Assembly: GCA_026169195.1 (NCBI GenBank)
Contig: JAPFEH010000082.1
Span: 1-38,934 of the forward strand
Source of the DNA: Dysosmobacter sp.
GTDB taxonomy: Bacteria; Bacillota; Clostridia; Oscillospirales; Oscillospiraceae
DNA length: 38,934 nt
Direction: 5' to 3'
Made by a program: the position numbers and the translations under genes. Each line of letters opens with the position of its first letter. Position 1 is the stretch's first letter. Below are positions 31,320-38,813 of the stretch, piece after piece. The notes under the pieces are model-generated. The model worked only from the letters and a program-made list of their open reading frames with translations. It was not told where the DNA came from and ran no database searches.

Positions 31320-32554
31320 TGCCCCCGTCCCTACATGCCGTTCTGGGTGCGTCCAGTGCGCACCGGTGGCTCGCCTGCACCCCATCTGCAAGGCTCAGTG
31401 AAAAACTGACTGAACGGTTTGGGAGCGAGAGTTCGCCCTACGCTGCAGAGGGGACCAAAGCCCACGCGCTGGCAGAGCTGAAGGTGCGGAAAGCCTTTTA
31501 CGATGCGGACGGGATGTCCGCCGCAAAACATTCCCGCATGTCTCCGGCGCAGCAGGAATCGTATCCCGGTATCAACCAGTTCCGGTTCCAGTCCCTCCGT
31601 GATGAACTGGGGGACATTCCGAAGGACATGGAACAGGCCACGGACAGCTACTGCGATATCGTGATGGAGAAGTACCTGTCCGCCAAAGAGACCGACCCCT
31701 CTACACAGCTCTATCTGGAGCAGCGACTGGACTACTCGAAGTGGGTTCCATCCGGATTCGGAACCGGCGACTGCTTGATCGTCAGCGATTCCATGCTGGA
31801 GGTTTGCGACTATAAGCACGGCAAGGGAATCCCGGTCCATGCGGTGGACAATCCCCAGCTTCGGCTCTATGGCCTCGGTGCAATGGACCGGTTTGGCAAG
31901 CTGTATGACTTCCCAGCGGTCCGCATGACCATTATCCAGCCGCGTCTGGAAAGTGTATCGGAGGAAACCCTTTCTCGCGAGGCGCTGACACAGTGGGCGG
32001 AAAAAGACGTTGTGGAAAAAGCGAAGATGGCTTGGGCGGGAACCGGTGACTACGTACCGGGGGAGCACTGCCAGTTCTGCGCAGCGAAAGCCGTGTGCGC
32101 AGCCCGGGTCTCACAGGCTTTGCAGATCTTCCAGTATGGTCTGGAGACCCCCGGCCTGATTCCGGACGAGCAGATCCCCGGGATCCTCGGGATGCTGGAC
32201 GACGCAGAGTCTTGGATTCACGACATCCGCACGTATGCAGAGAATCAGGCACTGCGCGGTCAGGTATGGCCGGGATACAAATTGGTTCGGGGGAAGAAAC
32301 CGAACCGGCGCTGGTCTGACCCTGATGAGGTTAAGGCCCAGCTGCTAAGAGCAGGCTACCCCTCCGACCAGTTCGAGGAGACAAAGCTGAAACCCGTAGG
32401 CGAAATTGAAAAAGCACTGGGGAAAACGGCGTTCCGCGCACTGGTCGGCGGGTTGGTCTCGCAGGGAGAGGGAAAGCTGATCCTTGTTCCTGCGGACGAT
32501 AAACGCGTGGAGTTCGCGTCTGCGGATGTGGATTTCCAAGACTTACTTTCCTGA
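31319..32554 (+). CDS. DUF2800 protein, PD-(D/E)XK nuclease-like with four-cysteine cluster
   Basis: This 411-residue protein begins MPPSLHAVLGASSAHRWLAC, the usual DUF2800 opening. The nuclease-like core lies at about 140-190: LEQRLDY, the D in GTGDCLIV, CDYKHGKG (the D-x-K pair) and the following PQLRLYGLG helix. One cysteine near the N-terminus (C20) and three further on (C251, C254, C260 in HCQFCAAKAVCAARV) form the 1+3 pattern that holds a 4Fe-4S cluster in Cas4 and AddB. It is likely a DNA-processing exonuclease acting with the neighbouring DUF2815 protein in replication or recombination. That function is inferred. Confidence 0.9.
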   Translation: MPPSLHAVLGASSAHRWLACTPSARLSEKLTERFGSESSPYAAEGTKAHALAELKVRKAFYDADGMSAAKHSRMSPAQQESYPGINQFRFQSLRDELGDIPKDMEQATDSYCDIVMEKYLSAKETDPSTQLYLEQRLDYSKWVPSGFGTGDCLIVSDSMLEVCDYKHGKGIPVHAVDNPQLRLYGLGAMDRFGKLYDFPAVRMTIIQPRLESVSEETLSREALTQWAEKDVVEKAKMAWAGTGDYVPGEHCQFCAAKAVCAARVSQALQIFQYGLETPGLIPDEQIPGILGMLDDAESWIHDIRTYAENQALRGQVWPGYKLVRGKKPNRRWSDPDEVKAQLLRAGYPSDQFEETKLKPVGEIEKALGKTAFRALVGGLVSQGEGKLILVPADDKRVEFASADVDFQDLLS

Positions 32555-32634
32555 CTTCACTTGTTACTTTTCTGACTTCACTTCTTACTTTTCTGACTTC
32601 ACTTCTTACTTTTCTAACTTCATTTCTTAATTTA
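32551..32634 (+). repeat. Four tandem copies of a 21-bp repeat
   Basis: Copies at 32551-32571, 32572-32592, 32593-32613 and 32614-32634 begin CTGACTTCAC; the last two differ slightly (the fourth starts CTAACTTCAT). The block fills the gap between DUF2800 and DUF2815 and starts at the DUF2800 stop codon. One strand is strongly pyrimidine-rich. It resembles an iteron or binding array; the AT-rich end leads into the next ribosome-binding site. Confidence 0.9.
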
Positions 32635-32650
32635 TAGGAGGAAACAAACC

Positions 32651-33232
32651 ATGGCTAACTTTAACAAGAAAATCTCTGAAACTGCTGTCCGTGTAGGCCC
32701 CGTCCGCTTCAGCTACGCCTACGTATTCTCCCCCCGGAAGAACGAGGATGGCACCGACGGCAAGTACAGCGTCCAGCTGCTGATCCCCAAGAGCGACACG
32801 GCTGCACTGGAGATCATCACCAACGCCATCAACGCTGCAAAGCAGGCCGGCGTCAGTGGAAAGTGGAACGGGAAGATGCCCCCCGCCTCCAAGCTGAAGA
32901 CCCCTCTGCGGGATGGCGATGACGAATATCCCGATGACGATACCTATGCGGGTATGTATTTCATGAACGCCAGCTCTGCCACCAAGCCCGGTGTCCGCGT
33001 TCTGGAAAACGGGATGATGAGCGAGGCTCTGGACGGTGATGACTTTTACAGCGGCTGCTATGGCTGTGCCACGGTGAACTTCTTCGCTTATAACACCAGC
33101 GGCAACGTGGGTATTGCCGCAGGACTGAACAACCTTGTGAAGACCCGCGACGGCGAAAAGCTGGGCGGCGGTCACAGCGCCGAAGAGGACTTTGCAGATC
33201 TGGTAGAGCAGGCGGCCTCCTGCTTGGATTGA
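32651..33232 (+). CDS. DUF2815 protein (phage single-strand-binding-like)
   Basis: This 193-residue protein has the DUF2815 pattern: VRFSYAYVFSPRKNEDGT, KYSVQLLIPKSD near the N-terminus, GDDEYPDDDTYAGMYFMNASS in the centre and NVGIAAGLNNLVKTRDGEKLGG towards the end. Members are thought to be OB-fold proteins that work like SSB in phage replication. ATAGGAGG precedes the ATG. It sits between the 21-bp repeat array and DNA polymerase, as in related phages. The C-terminus is acidic, as in many SSBs. Confidence 0.9.
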   Translation: MANFNKKISETAVRVGPVRFSYAYVFSPRKNEDGTDGKYSVQLLIPKSDTAALEIITNAINAAKQAGVSGKWNGKMPPASKLKTPLRDGDDEYPDDDTYAGMYFMNASSATKPGVRVLENGMMSEALDGDDFYSGCYGCATVNFFAYNTSGNVGIAAGLNNLVKTRDGEKLGGGHSAEEDFADLVEQAASCLD

Positions 33233-33252
33233 TAGGAACGTTTATGGATAAT

Positions 33253-33279
33253 CCGGGGCAGGTGATCGGCCTGCCCCGG
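33253..33279 (+). other. Perfect 10-bp hairpin upstream of the polymerase gene
   Basis: CCGGGGCAGG (33253-33262) pairs perfectly with CCTGCCCCGG (33270-33279) over a 7-base loop, 9 bases before the polymerase ribosome-binding site. No T run follows. It may slow ribosomes or protect processed mRNA rather than terminate transcription. Confidence 0.7.
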
Positions 33280-33298
33280 CCACACACGGAGGGTGAGA

Positions 33299-35266
33299 AT
33301 GGCAGATACATTAAGTGTTGATATCGAGACATACAGCGAGACGGACATTGGGAAGTGCGGATCCTTCCGCTATATCGAAGATCCCCGATTCGAGATCATG
33401 CTGCTGGCTTACGGTTACAACGACGGTCCGATCGAAGTGCTGGATCTTCTCAGCGGAGATGTGGTGCCGGAATCACTGATGCGGGACCTCTACGATCCCC
33501 GCGTGGTGAAGACCGGATGGAACAACGCATTCGAGCGGTATGCCTTCTGGAAGCACTTCGGACGCTACTGCCCACCGGAACAGTGGGAGGACTCCATGGT
33601 TCTTGCTGCACAGTGCGGTCTGCCGGCCTCCTTGGACGCCGCCGGTAAGGCACTGGGGCTCGGGGAGGATGCCGCAAAAATGAAGGAGGGCAAGGCACTG
33701 ATTCGCTACTTCTGCTCTCCTTGCAAAGCAACCAAGGTGAACGGCGGTCGCACCCGGAATCTGCCGGAACACGCCCCGGAAAAATGGGAGACCTTCAAGC
33801 TATATAACGGGCAGGACGTTGTTGCAGAGCGCACGATCCGGAACCGGCTCCTTCGATGGAGACCGAATGAACGAGAGCACCGGTTCTGGTGTCTGGACGC
33901 ACGGATCAATGAAAAGGGAATGCGGATTGATACGCAGCTGGCGGTCAACGCCGTTGCCATGGACAACCGCTACAAAGAAGAACTGACGGCAAGGGCAGTG
34001 GAGATCACTGGTCTGGAAAACCCCAAAAGTGTCAGCCAGATCAAAAACTGGCTCAAGGATCAGGAGGGGAAGGAGTTTCCAAGCCTCAACAAAAAGGTGA
34101 TCGCGGACGTGGTAACACAGCTCCAGTCCGAGGATGCAAAGGAGTTCATGGCGCTTCGGTCGGAGCTCTCCAAGTCTTCTACCGCCAAGTATGAGGCCAT
34201 GCTGCGATCCGTCTGCCCTGACGGACATGGGAAAGGATACTTCCAGTTCTACGGAGCAAACCGAACCGGGAGATTTGCTGGCCGGTTGGTACAACTCCAA
34301 AATCTTCCGCAGAATCACATGGAGGATCTGGACCAGTGCCGGGATCTGGTCCGGCGCGGAAAGTACACGACTCTGAAAGCACTGTATGACGGGGTGAGCA
34401 AGCCCCTCAGCGAACTGATCCGGACAACACTGATTCCGGAAGAGGGTGGAAAAATTCTGGTGGCAGACTTCAGTGCCATTGAGGCCCGCGTGATTGCGTG
34501 GTTCGCCGGAGAGGAATGGCGGCTGGATGTCTTCCGTAACGGCGGTGACATCTATTGCGCCTCTGCCAGCCAGATGTTCAAGGTTCCGGTCGTGAAGCAC
34601 GGGGAGAACGGACACCTTCGGCAGAAGGGCAAGATCGCCGAGCTGGCGTTGGGTTACGGTGGAGGCGTCAATGCGCTGAAAGCGTTCGGAGCGGACAAGA
34701 TGGGCATGACTGAGGAGGAAATGCAGGAGACGGTAGACCTGTGGAGAGAATCTAGCCCCCGCATCTGCGAACTGTGGCGGGCACTGGAAAAGGCTGCGAT
34801 CCGCTCAGTTGTCCGGCATGGATCCACCACTGCCAGCATGGGGAATGTGCGGTTTGATTATGAGGACGGAATCCTCTGGATGAATCTCCCCAGCGACCGT
34901 CGAATCGCTTATTACGGGGCCAGATACGAAGAAAGTCGCTGGAAACCCGGAAAGAAAGCGCTGAGTTACATGGGTGTGAACCAGCAAAGCAAAAAATGGG
35001 AGCGGATCGAAACATGGGGTGGAAAATTGACAGAAAATCTTGTTCAGGCCACCGCGAGAGATTGCCTGCGGGAATCCATGCTGGCTTTGGACGAAGAAGG
35101 TTACGACATCCGCGCCCACGTTCACGATGAGGTGATTGTGTCTGAGCCCATTGGCGGCCGCAGTGTGGAAGAGATGGCGGAGATCATGGGCAGACCGATC
35201 CCGTGGGCACCGGGACTACCGCTGCGGGCTGACGGATATGAGACCCCGTTTTATAAAAAAGACTGA
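33299..35266 (+). CDS. Phage DNA polymerase, family A, with 3'-5' exonuclease domain
   Basis: The ATG at 33299 is six bases after GGAGG and is preferred to the GTG at 33293. The 655-residue protein has a DnaQ-like exonuclease domain at its N-terminus (D8 and E10 in SVDIETYSE, later GWNNAFERYAFWK). The family A polymerase domain follows: motif A ADFSAIEARVIAWFAG (D390), motif B RQKGKIAELALGYGGG and motif C HVHDEV (D610). It replicates phage DNA. It is the typical polymerase that follows DUF2815 in temperate Firmicute phages. Confidence 0.95.
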   Translation: MADTLSVDIETYSETDIGKCGSFRYIEDPRFEIMLLAYGYNDGPIEVLDLLSGDVVPESLMRDLYDPRVVKTGWNNAFERYAFWKHFGRYCPPEQWEDSMVLAAQCGLPASLDAAGKALGLGEDAAKMKEGKALIRYFCSPCKATKVNGGRTRNLPEHAPEKWETFKLYNGQDVVAERTIRNRLLRWRPNEREHRFWCLDARINEKGMRIDTQLAVNAVAMDNRYKEELTARAVEITGLENPKSVSQIKNWLKDQEGKEFPSLNKKVIADVVTQLQSEDAKEFMALRSELSKSSTAKYEAMLRSVCPDGHGKGYFQFYGANRTGRFAGRLVQLQNLPQNHMEDLDQCRDLVRRGKYTTLKALYDGVSKPLSELIRTTLIPEEGGKILVADFSAIEARVIAWFAGEEWRLDVFRNGGDIYCASASQMFKVPVVKHGENGHLRQKGKIAELALGYGGGVNALKAFGADKMGMTEEEMQETVDLWRESSPRICELWRALEKAAIRSVVRHGSTTASMGNVRFDYEDGILWMNLPSDRRIAYYGARYEESRWKPGKKALSYMGVNQQSKKWERIETWGGKLTENLVQATARDCLRESMLALDEEGYDIRAHVHDEVIVSEPIGGRSVEEMAEIMGRPIPWAPGLPLRADGYETPFYKKD

Positions 35267-35318
35267 GTTCAGCGCAGAGAAATTTGCCGCTGTATCGGAC
35301 AAAGGAGAGAAGAAAACC

Positions 35319-36017
35319 ATGAAACAAATGGACGAGTGCTGGACGGAAGCGATCTGGAAAGAGGAGCAGTACCAGAAACAGCAGCAGAAACGCCAACGGA
35401 CACGGGAGCAGCGGCGGCAGAAGGCACGGGAACGGATGATCTTCCTGACTGGGGTGGTGCTGTTCCTGCTGGTTGCCATCTTAGCGACCACCATCTACGC
35501 AGAGACCCGTGAACCAGAGGACGTGCCGGAGCAGATCACGGAGGCGATGCCGGCGGCGGTGCTGAGTATCCCGGAAGAGGAGATCCAAGAGGACTACGAA
35601 AATGAGAAGATCGAGGCCGCACTGGTGGAGACCGGATATTTCCGGGACGATATTCCACTGGACTTTGACACGCAGGCCTGTCTGAGAGCTGCCTGCGAGG
35701 AGAGCGGTGTCTCCTTTGAACTGGCGCTGGCGGTGATCCGGAAGGAGACCAACTACCGGAACGTGAACGGGGACAACGGCAACAGCGTTGGCTATATGCA
35801 GGTGCAGCCCCGTTGGCATGAGGAGCGCATGAACCGATTGGGCGTGACCGACCTCTCAGAGCCTCTTGGGAACTTCCGGGTGGGTTGCGACTATCTGGCG
35901 GATCTGCTGGACAAGTACTCCATGGAAGAGGCGCTGACTGCATATAACTCCGGAAAACCCGGAGATAGCTACTATGCAGACACTGTGATCGATTATTGGA
36001 GGGAGCTGCGGGGATGA
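35319..36017 (+). CDS. Membrane-anchored lytic transglycosylase
   Basis: The start at 35319 has AAAGGAGAG upstream; the product has 232 residues. It has a basic, glutamine-rich cytoplasmic N-terminus, a transmembrane segment at about 40-60 (MIFLTGVVLFLLVAILATTI) and an external SLT domain. The catalytic glutamate is E143 in VIRKETNY; the other SLT motifs are SVGYMQVQP and LTAYNSGKPG. It cleaves peptidoglycan glycan strands. Finding it between DNA polymerase and helicase genes, not among lysis or tail genes, is unusual. The stop overlaps the next start by ATGA. Confidence 0.88.
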   Translation: MKQMDECWTEAIWKEEQYQKQQQKRQRTREQRRQKARERMIFLTGVVLFLLVAILATTIYAETREPEDVPEQITEAMPAAVLSIPEEEIQEDYENEKIEAALVETGYFRDDIPLDFDTQACLRAACEESGVSFELALAVIRKETNYRNVNGDNGNSVGYMQVQPRWHEERMNRLGVTDLSEPLGNFRVGCDYLADLLDKYSMEEALTAYNSGKPGDSYYADTVIDYWRELRG

Positions 36018-36595
36018 GTGAATTTGGAAATCACAGATGTAACTGCAAGCTGCCCTCAGACCACCTGACCAGTGCAGAGCTGAAGAAACGGTGCGGCGAA
36101 GTGACCACCTATAAACTGAATGCCCCGATGAAGTGGGACGCATTCAACAAGATGCCGGATGACCTGAAGCGGGAGTATGTGGAGGGCCTTCAGAAGAACT
36201 ATGGGGCCACGGATGCCATGATGGCGCGGATGTTCTGTATCCACAGTCAGTCCGTATTCGATATGCGGAAGAAGCTGGGGATCTCCGCACCGAACAGGGA
36301 CTTCCTGCCCAGAGACCAGATGGAGCGGAGAACGGAGGTCTGGGAGGCCTTCTGCGAGGGCAGAGAGCCGCCTCCTCCGGCCCCGAAGAGGGAAGAGGAG
36401 CCGGTACATCCGACCGAGAAAAACACGCCAGTGACGAAGAAGCCAGTACCAGTTCCCAGATTTGTTGATCTGACAAGAGTGGGGGCTGAGTTCATAGGTC
36501 CTTTCCATGCAGAGAGTCTGGTGAGCTGGTTGATGGCGCTCCCGATCAGAGGTACCGAAACGGTTCGGATCCGTGTGGAGGTGGAGCGGATTTGA
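36014..36595 (+). CDS. Unknown early phage protein, possible HTH
   Basis: The ATG at 36014 overlaps the transglycosylase stop. The 193-residue product was not recognised. A CNCKLP cysteine pair lies near the N-terminus. DLKREYVEGLQKNYGATDAM, MARMFCIHSQSVFDMRKKLG (about residues 52-91) looks like an HTH of the kind that tests a genome context or DNA sequence. A proline-rich linker (EPPPPAPKREEEPVHP) follows, then a beta-rich C-terminus (RIRVEVERI). The stop overlaps the start of the helicase gene. Confidence 0.72.
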   Translation: MSEFGNHRCNCKLPSDHLTSAELKKRCGEVTTYKLNAPMKWDAFNKMPDDLKREYVEGLQKNYGATDAMMARMFCIHSQSVFDMRKKLGISAPNRDFLPRDQMERRTEVWEAFCEGREPPPPAPKREEEPVHPTEKNTPVTKKPVPVPRFVDLTRVGAEFIGPFHAESLVSWLMALPIRGTETVRIRVEVERI

Positions 36596-38028
36596 AATTC
36601 GTACCCATGCAGCACCAACAGCTCGCCATAGACTTTTGCATGAAGCATCCCCGGGCCGGACTCCTGATGGGGATGGGACTGGGGAAGACCTCCGTTTCTC
36701 TGACCGTGTTTTCCGAATATAGGAACAACCTCTTCACCGCCAAACGTGCACTGGTCATTGCCCCCAAAAATGTGGCGCAGAATGTGTGGGCGCAGGAATG
36801 TCTGAAATGGGATCACACACAGGACATAAAATGCTCCCTGATTCTTGGATCGGAAAAGCAGAGACTTGCGGCACTGGCAGAAAAAGCAGATCTCTACATC
36901 ATCAACAGAGAAAACGTGGTTTGGCTCATGGATCAGCTGCACGGCAGTCTCAAGATGTTCGACATGGTGATTCTGGATGAGCTGTCCAGCTTCAAATCTA
37001 CATCGGCAAAACGATGGAGAGCCCTGAAAAAGCCGATTCAATCCGTGCGATATGTCCTTGGCCTAACCGGAACACCCGCTCCAAACGGATATCTGGACCT
37101 GTGGCCGCAAATGTACCTGCTGGACGGAGGTGCTTGTCTCGGAGCAAGAATCGGAGACTATCGGGCCAGATACTTTACCATGGGCGCACACAAAGGTCAC
37201 ATCGTTTATGAGTGGCGGCTTCGGATGGGGGCTAAGGAGGCCATCAACCGGAAGCTGCGGGAGCTGTGTGTCAGTATGAGATCAGAGGACTGGCTTTCCT
37301 TGCCACCGGTCATCTACAACACTGTGTTCGTCAGCATGGATCGGGCGGGCCGTGCTACCTATGACCAGTTCCAGCGGGATAAGGTGCTTCCGTTGCTGAA
37401 GACAAAAACCGGATTTCAACAGCTGAATCCGAAGAAGGAAGAGGATCTTGAAAAAATGACTTCCATGATACAGGCGGACACGGCGGCTGTCGTCTCTGGG
37501 AAACTGTTGCAGATGGCAAACGGGGCCGTTTATGACGATGCCGGTGAAGTGGTACATATTCACGATGCCAAGCTGGATGCACTGGCGGAGATCGCAGAGG
37601 CCTACGCTGGAAACAGCCTTTTGGTTTTCTATTCCTACCAGCATGATCTGAACCGCATCAAAGAACGATTTCCGGAGGCTCGTGTGTTCGAAGGCACGGA
37701 GGATGTGTCCGACTGGAACGAGGGAAAGATCCCTATGCTGCTGTGCCACCCCGCCAGCTGCGGGCACGGATTGAACTTGCAGCAGGGAGGACACCTCATC
37801 ATCTGGTTTGGGCTGACATGGAGCTTGGAGCTGTACCAACAGGCCAACGCACGGCTGCCGAGGCCCGGACAAACGGAACGGGTTGTGGTTACGCATCTGC
37901 TTTGCAGAGATACGGTTGAAGAAAAAGTACTGGGGGCTCTCCAAGAAAAAGACAGCAGTCAATCCTCTTTGCTGAACGCTCTGAAGGGGTATCTGATGGA
38001 GACGAATCATGAAGAAGAGAAAACGTAG
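36592..38028 (+). CDS. Phage SNF2/DEAD-type helicase
   Basis: Translation should start at TTG 36592, which overlaps the upstream stop (TTGA). The 478-residue protein begins MKFVPMQHQQLAIDF. It has motif I GMGLGKTS, motif II VILDELSSFKS (a D-E-L-S variant of the DEAH box), GLTGTPAPNGYLDLW (motif III), and QQANARLPRPGQTERVVVTHLL (motif VI, split by the ERV turn). Such phage helicases follow the polymerase and VRR-nuclease genes in related phages. It should remodel nucleoprotein or DNA during replication. The last 20 bases overlap the next gene. Confidence 0.92.
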   Translation: MKFVPMQHQQLAIDFCMKHPRAGLLMGMGLGKTSVSLTVFSEYRNNLFTAKRALVIAPKNVAQNVWAQECLKWDHTQDIKCSLILGSEKQRLAALAEKADLYIINRENVVWLMDQLHGSLKMFDMVILDELSSFKSTSAKRWRALKKPIQSVRYVLGLTGTPAPNGYLDLWPQMYLLDGGACLGARIGDYRARYFTMGAHKGHIVYEWRLRMGAKEAINRKLRELCVSMRSEDWLSLPPVIYNTVFVSMDRAGRATYDQFQRDKVLPLLKTKTGFQQLNPKKEEDLEKMTSMIQADTAAVVSGKLLQMANGAVYDDAGEVVHIHDAKLDALAEIAEAYAGNSLLVFYSYQHDLNRIKERFPEARVFEGTEDVSDWNEGKIPMLLCHPASCGHGLNLQQGGHLIIWFGLTWSLELYQQANARLPRPGQTERVVVTHLLCRDTVEEKVLGALQEKDSSQSSLLNALKGYLMETNHEEEKT

Positions 38029-38182
38029 TAAACTTCCGCCGCAGGTTCGTTTATTCCGCTGCCCCAACTGCGGGGCACTGATCCCTGCCACGAAGCGGCG
38101 GGGAAGGACGCAAATCGGGCACATCAAGACAATGGTCTGCTTCTTCTGCGGAGAAGAGGGAGACTTCATACAGGTCGATTGA
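38009..38182 (+). CDS. 57-residue zinc-ribbon microprotein
   Basis: The ATG at 38009 lies inside the end of the helicase gene. The product begins with a strongly basic stretch (MKKRKRSKLPPQ) followed by two CxxC pairs 22 residues apart (CPNC and CFFC), a classic zinc ribbon. The function is unknown; nucleic-acid binding is plausible from the charge. Translation is probably coupled to the helicase gene. Confidence 0.7.
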   Translation: MKKRKRSKLPPQVRLFRCPNCGALIPATKRRGRTQIGHIKTMVCFFCGEEGDFIQVD

Positions 38183-38192
38183 GGAGGAGACG

Positions 38193-38462
38193 ATGAACAA
38201 ACGAGTGAACCCGCGGCGGCAGCCTGCCAGCCACGCGGACGTGAAGCGGGCAAAGCAGGAGGTCGCACGGAAATCAGTCCGGTTCGTGCAGGTCATGATC
38301 CTGTCAGCCCTTGCGGATAAGGAAGGCTGGGATCGGGAACAGATGCAGCACCTGTGGCGGCACGTGATGGATCTCACGGACAGCGTGTCCCGCGGATACG
38401 TCAGCGTCGCGGATCTGAGCAATACGCTCTGGGAAGAGTACGGCGTGGATCTGAGGGACTGA
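38193..38462 (+). CDS. Small phage protein of unknown function
   Basis: This 89-residue protein has a strong GAGGAGGAG ribosome-binding site and starts 10 bases after the zinc-ribbon gene. It has a basic N-terminus (MNKRVNPRRQ, DVKRAKQEVARKSV) and a helical body (FVQVMILSALADKEGWDREQ, MQHLWRHVMDLTDSVSRGYV). The pattern resembles small conserved Firmicute phage proteins of unknown role. No catalytic motif is visible. Confidence 0.75.
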   Translation: MNKRVNPRRQPASHADVKRAKQEVARKSVRFVQVMILSALADKEGWDREQMQHLWRHVMDLTDSVSRGYVSVADLSNTLWEEYGVDLRD

Positions 38463-38491
38463 CATTATTTATAAGGTATAGGAGACGAACC

Positions 38492-38813
38492 ATGAAAACA
38501 GAAATCTTGAAAATCAAGGGAGACTGGCAGGAAGTGGTGGACGATTGCCGGGCTACCGTTGGGAAAGAATCCCTTGGCAAAGACCCCAGCACCACATTCA
38601 AGCGCGGCATCCTGCTGGCGGAGCACTCTCCCATCCGGGATATCTCCATTAAGTGGCTGTCCGGAGATAAAGCTGTGCGGATGTCCGGAAATGAATCCGT
38701 GCAGATATTGGGGTGAACTGGTCAAAGCGACCGGCGGCGAGATCCTGACAGCGAACATCCAGAAGCGCTATGACTTGTATAACGAGGTGTTTTTTGGAGG
38801 AGGACAACCATGA
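38492..38813 (+). pseudogene. Probable remnant of a phage ThyX-like (FAD-dependent thymidylate synthase) gene
   Basis: The ORF at 38492-38716 (74 residues, AGGAGA upstream) starts MKTEILKIKGDWQEVVDDCR and continues to ILLAEHSPIRDISIKW, which looks like the N-terminus of phage ThyX-like proteins. The central part with the FAD/dUMP RHR motif is missing. In a second frame, 38657-38813 reads CPEIKLCG, then CPEMNPCRYW, resembling the C-terminal cysteine motif of such proteins. Two adjacent 24-base copies (38658-38681 and 38682-38705, 19 of 24 identical) mark the join. The gene thus appears internally deleted and frameshifted. A functional short protein from the first ORF is not excluded. The family call is from recalled similarity. 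Confidence 0.55.

Noticed and set aside
32551-32634. CRISPR array
   Set aside because: The 21-bp copies are directly adjacent with no spacers and no cas genes are present; it is a simple tandem repeat.
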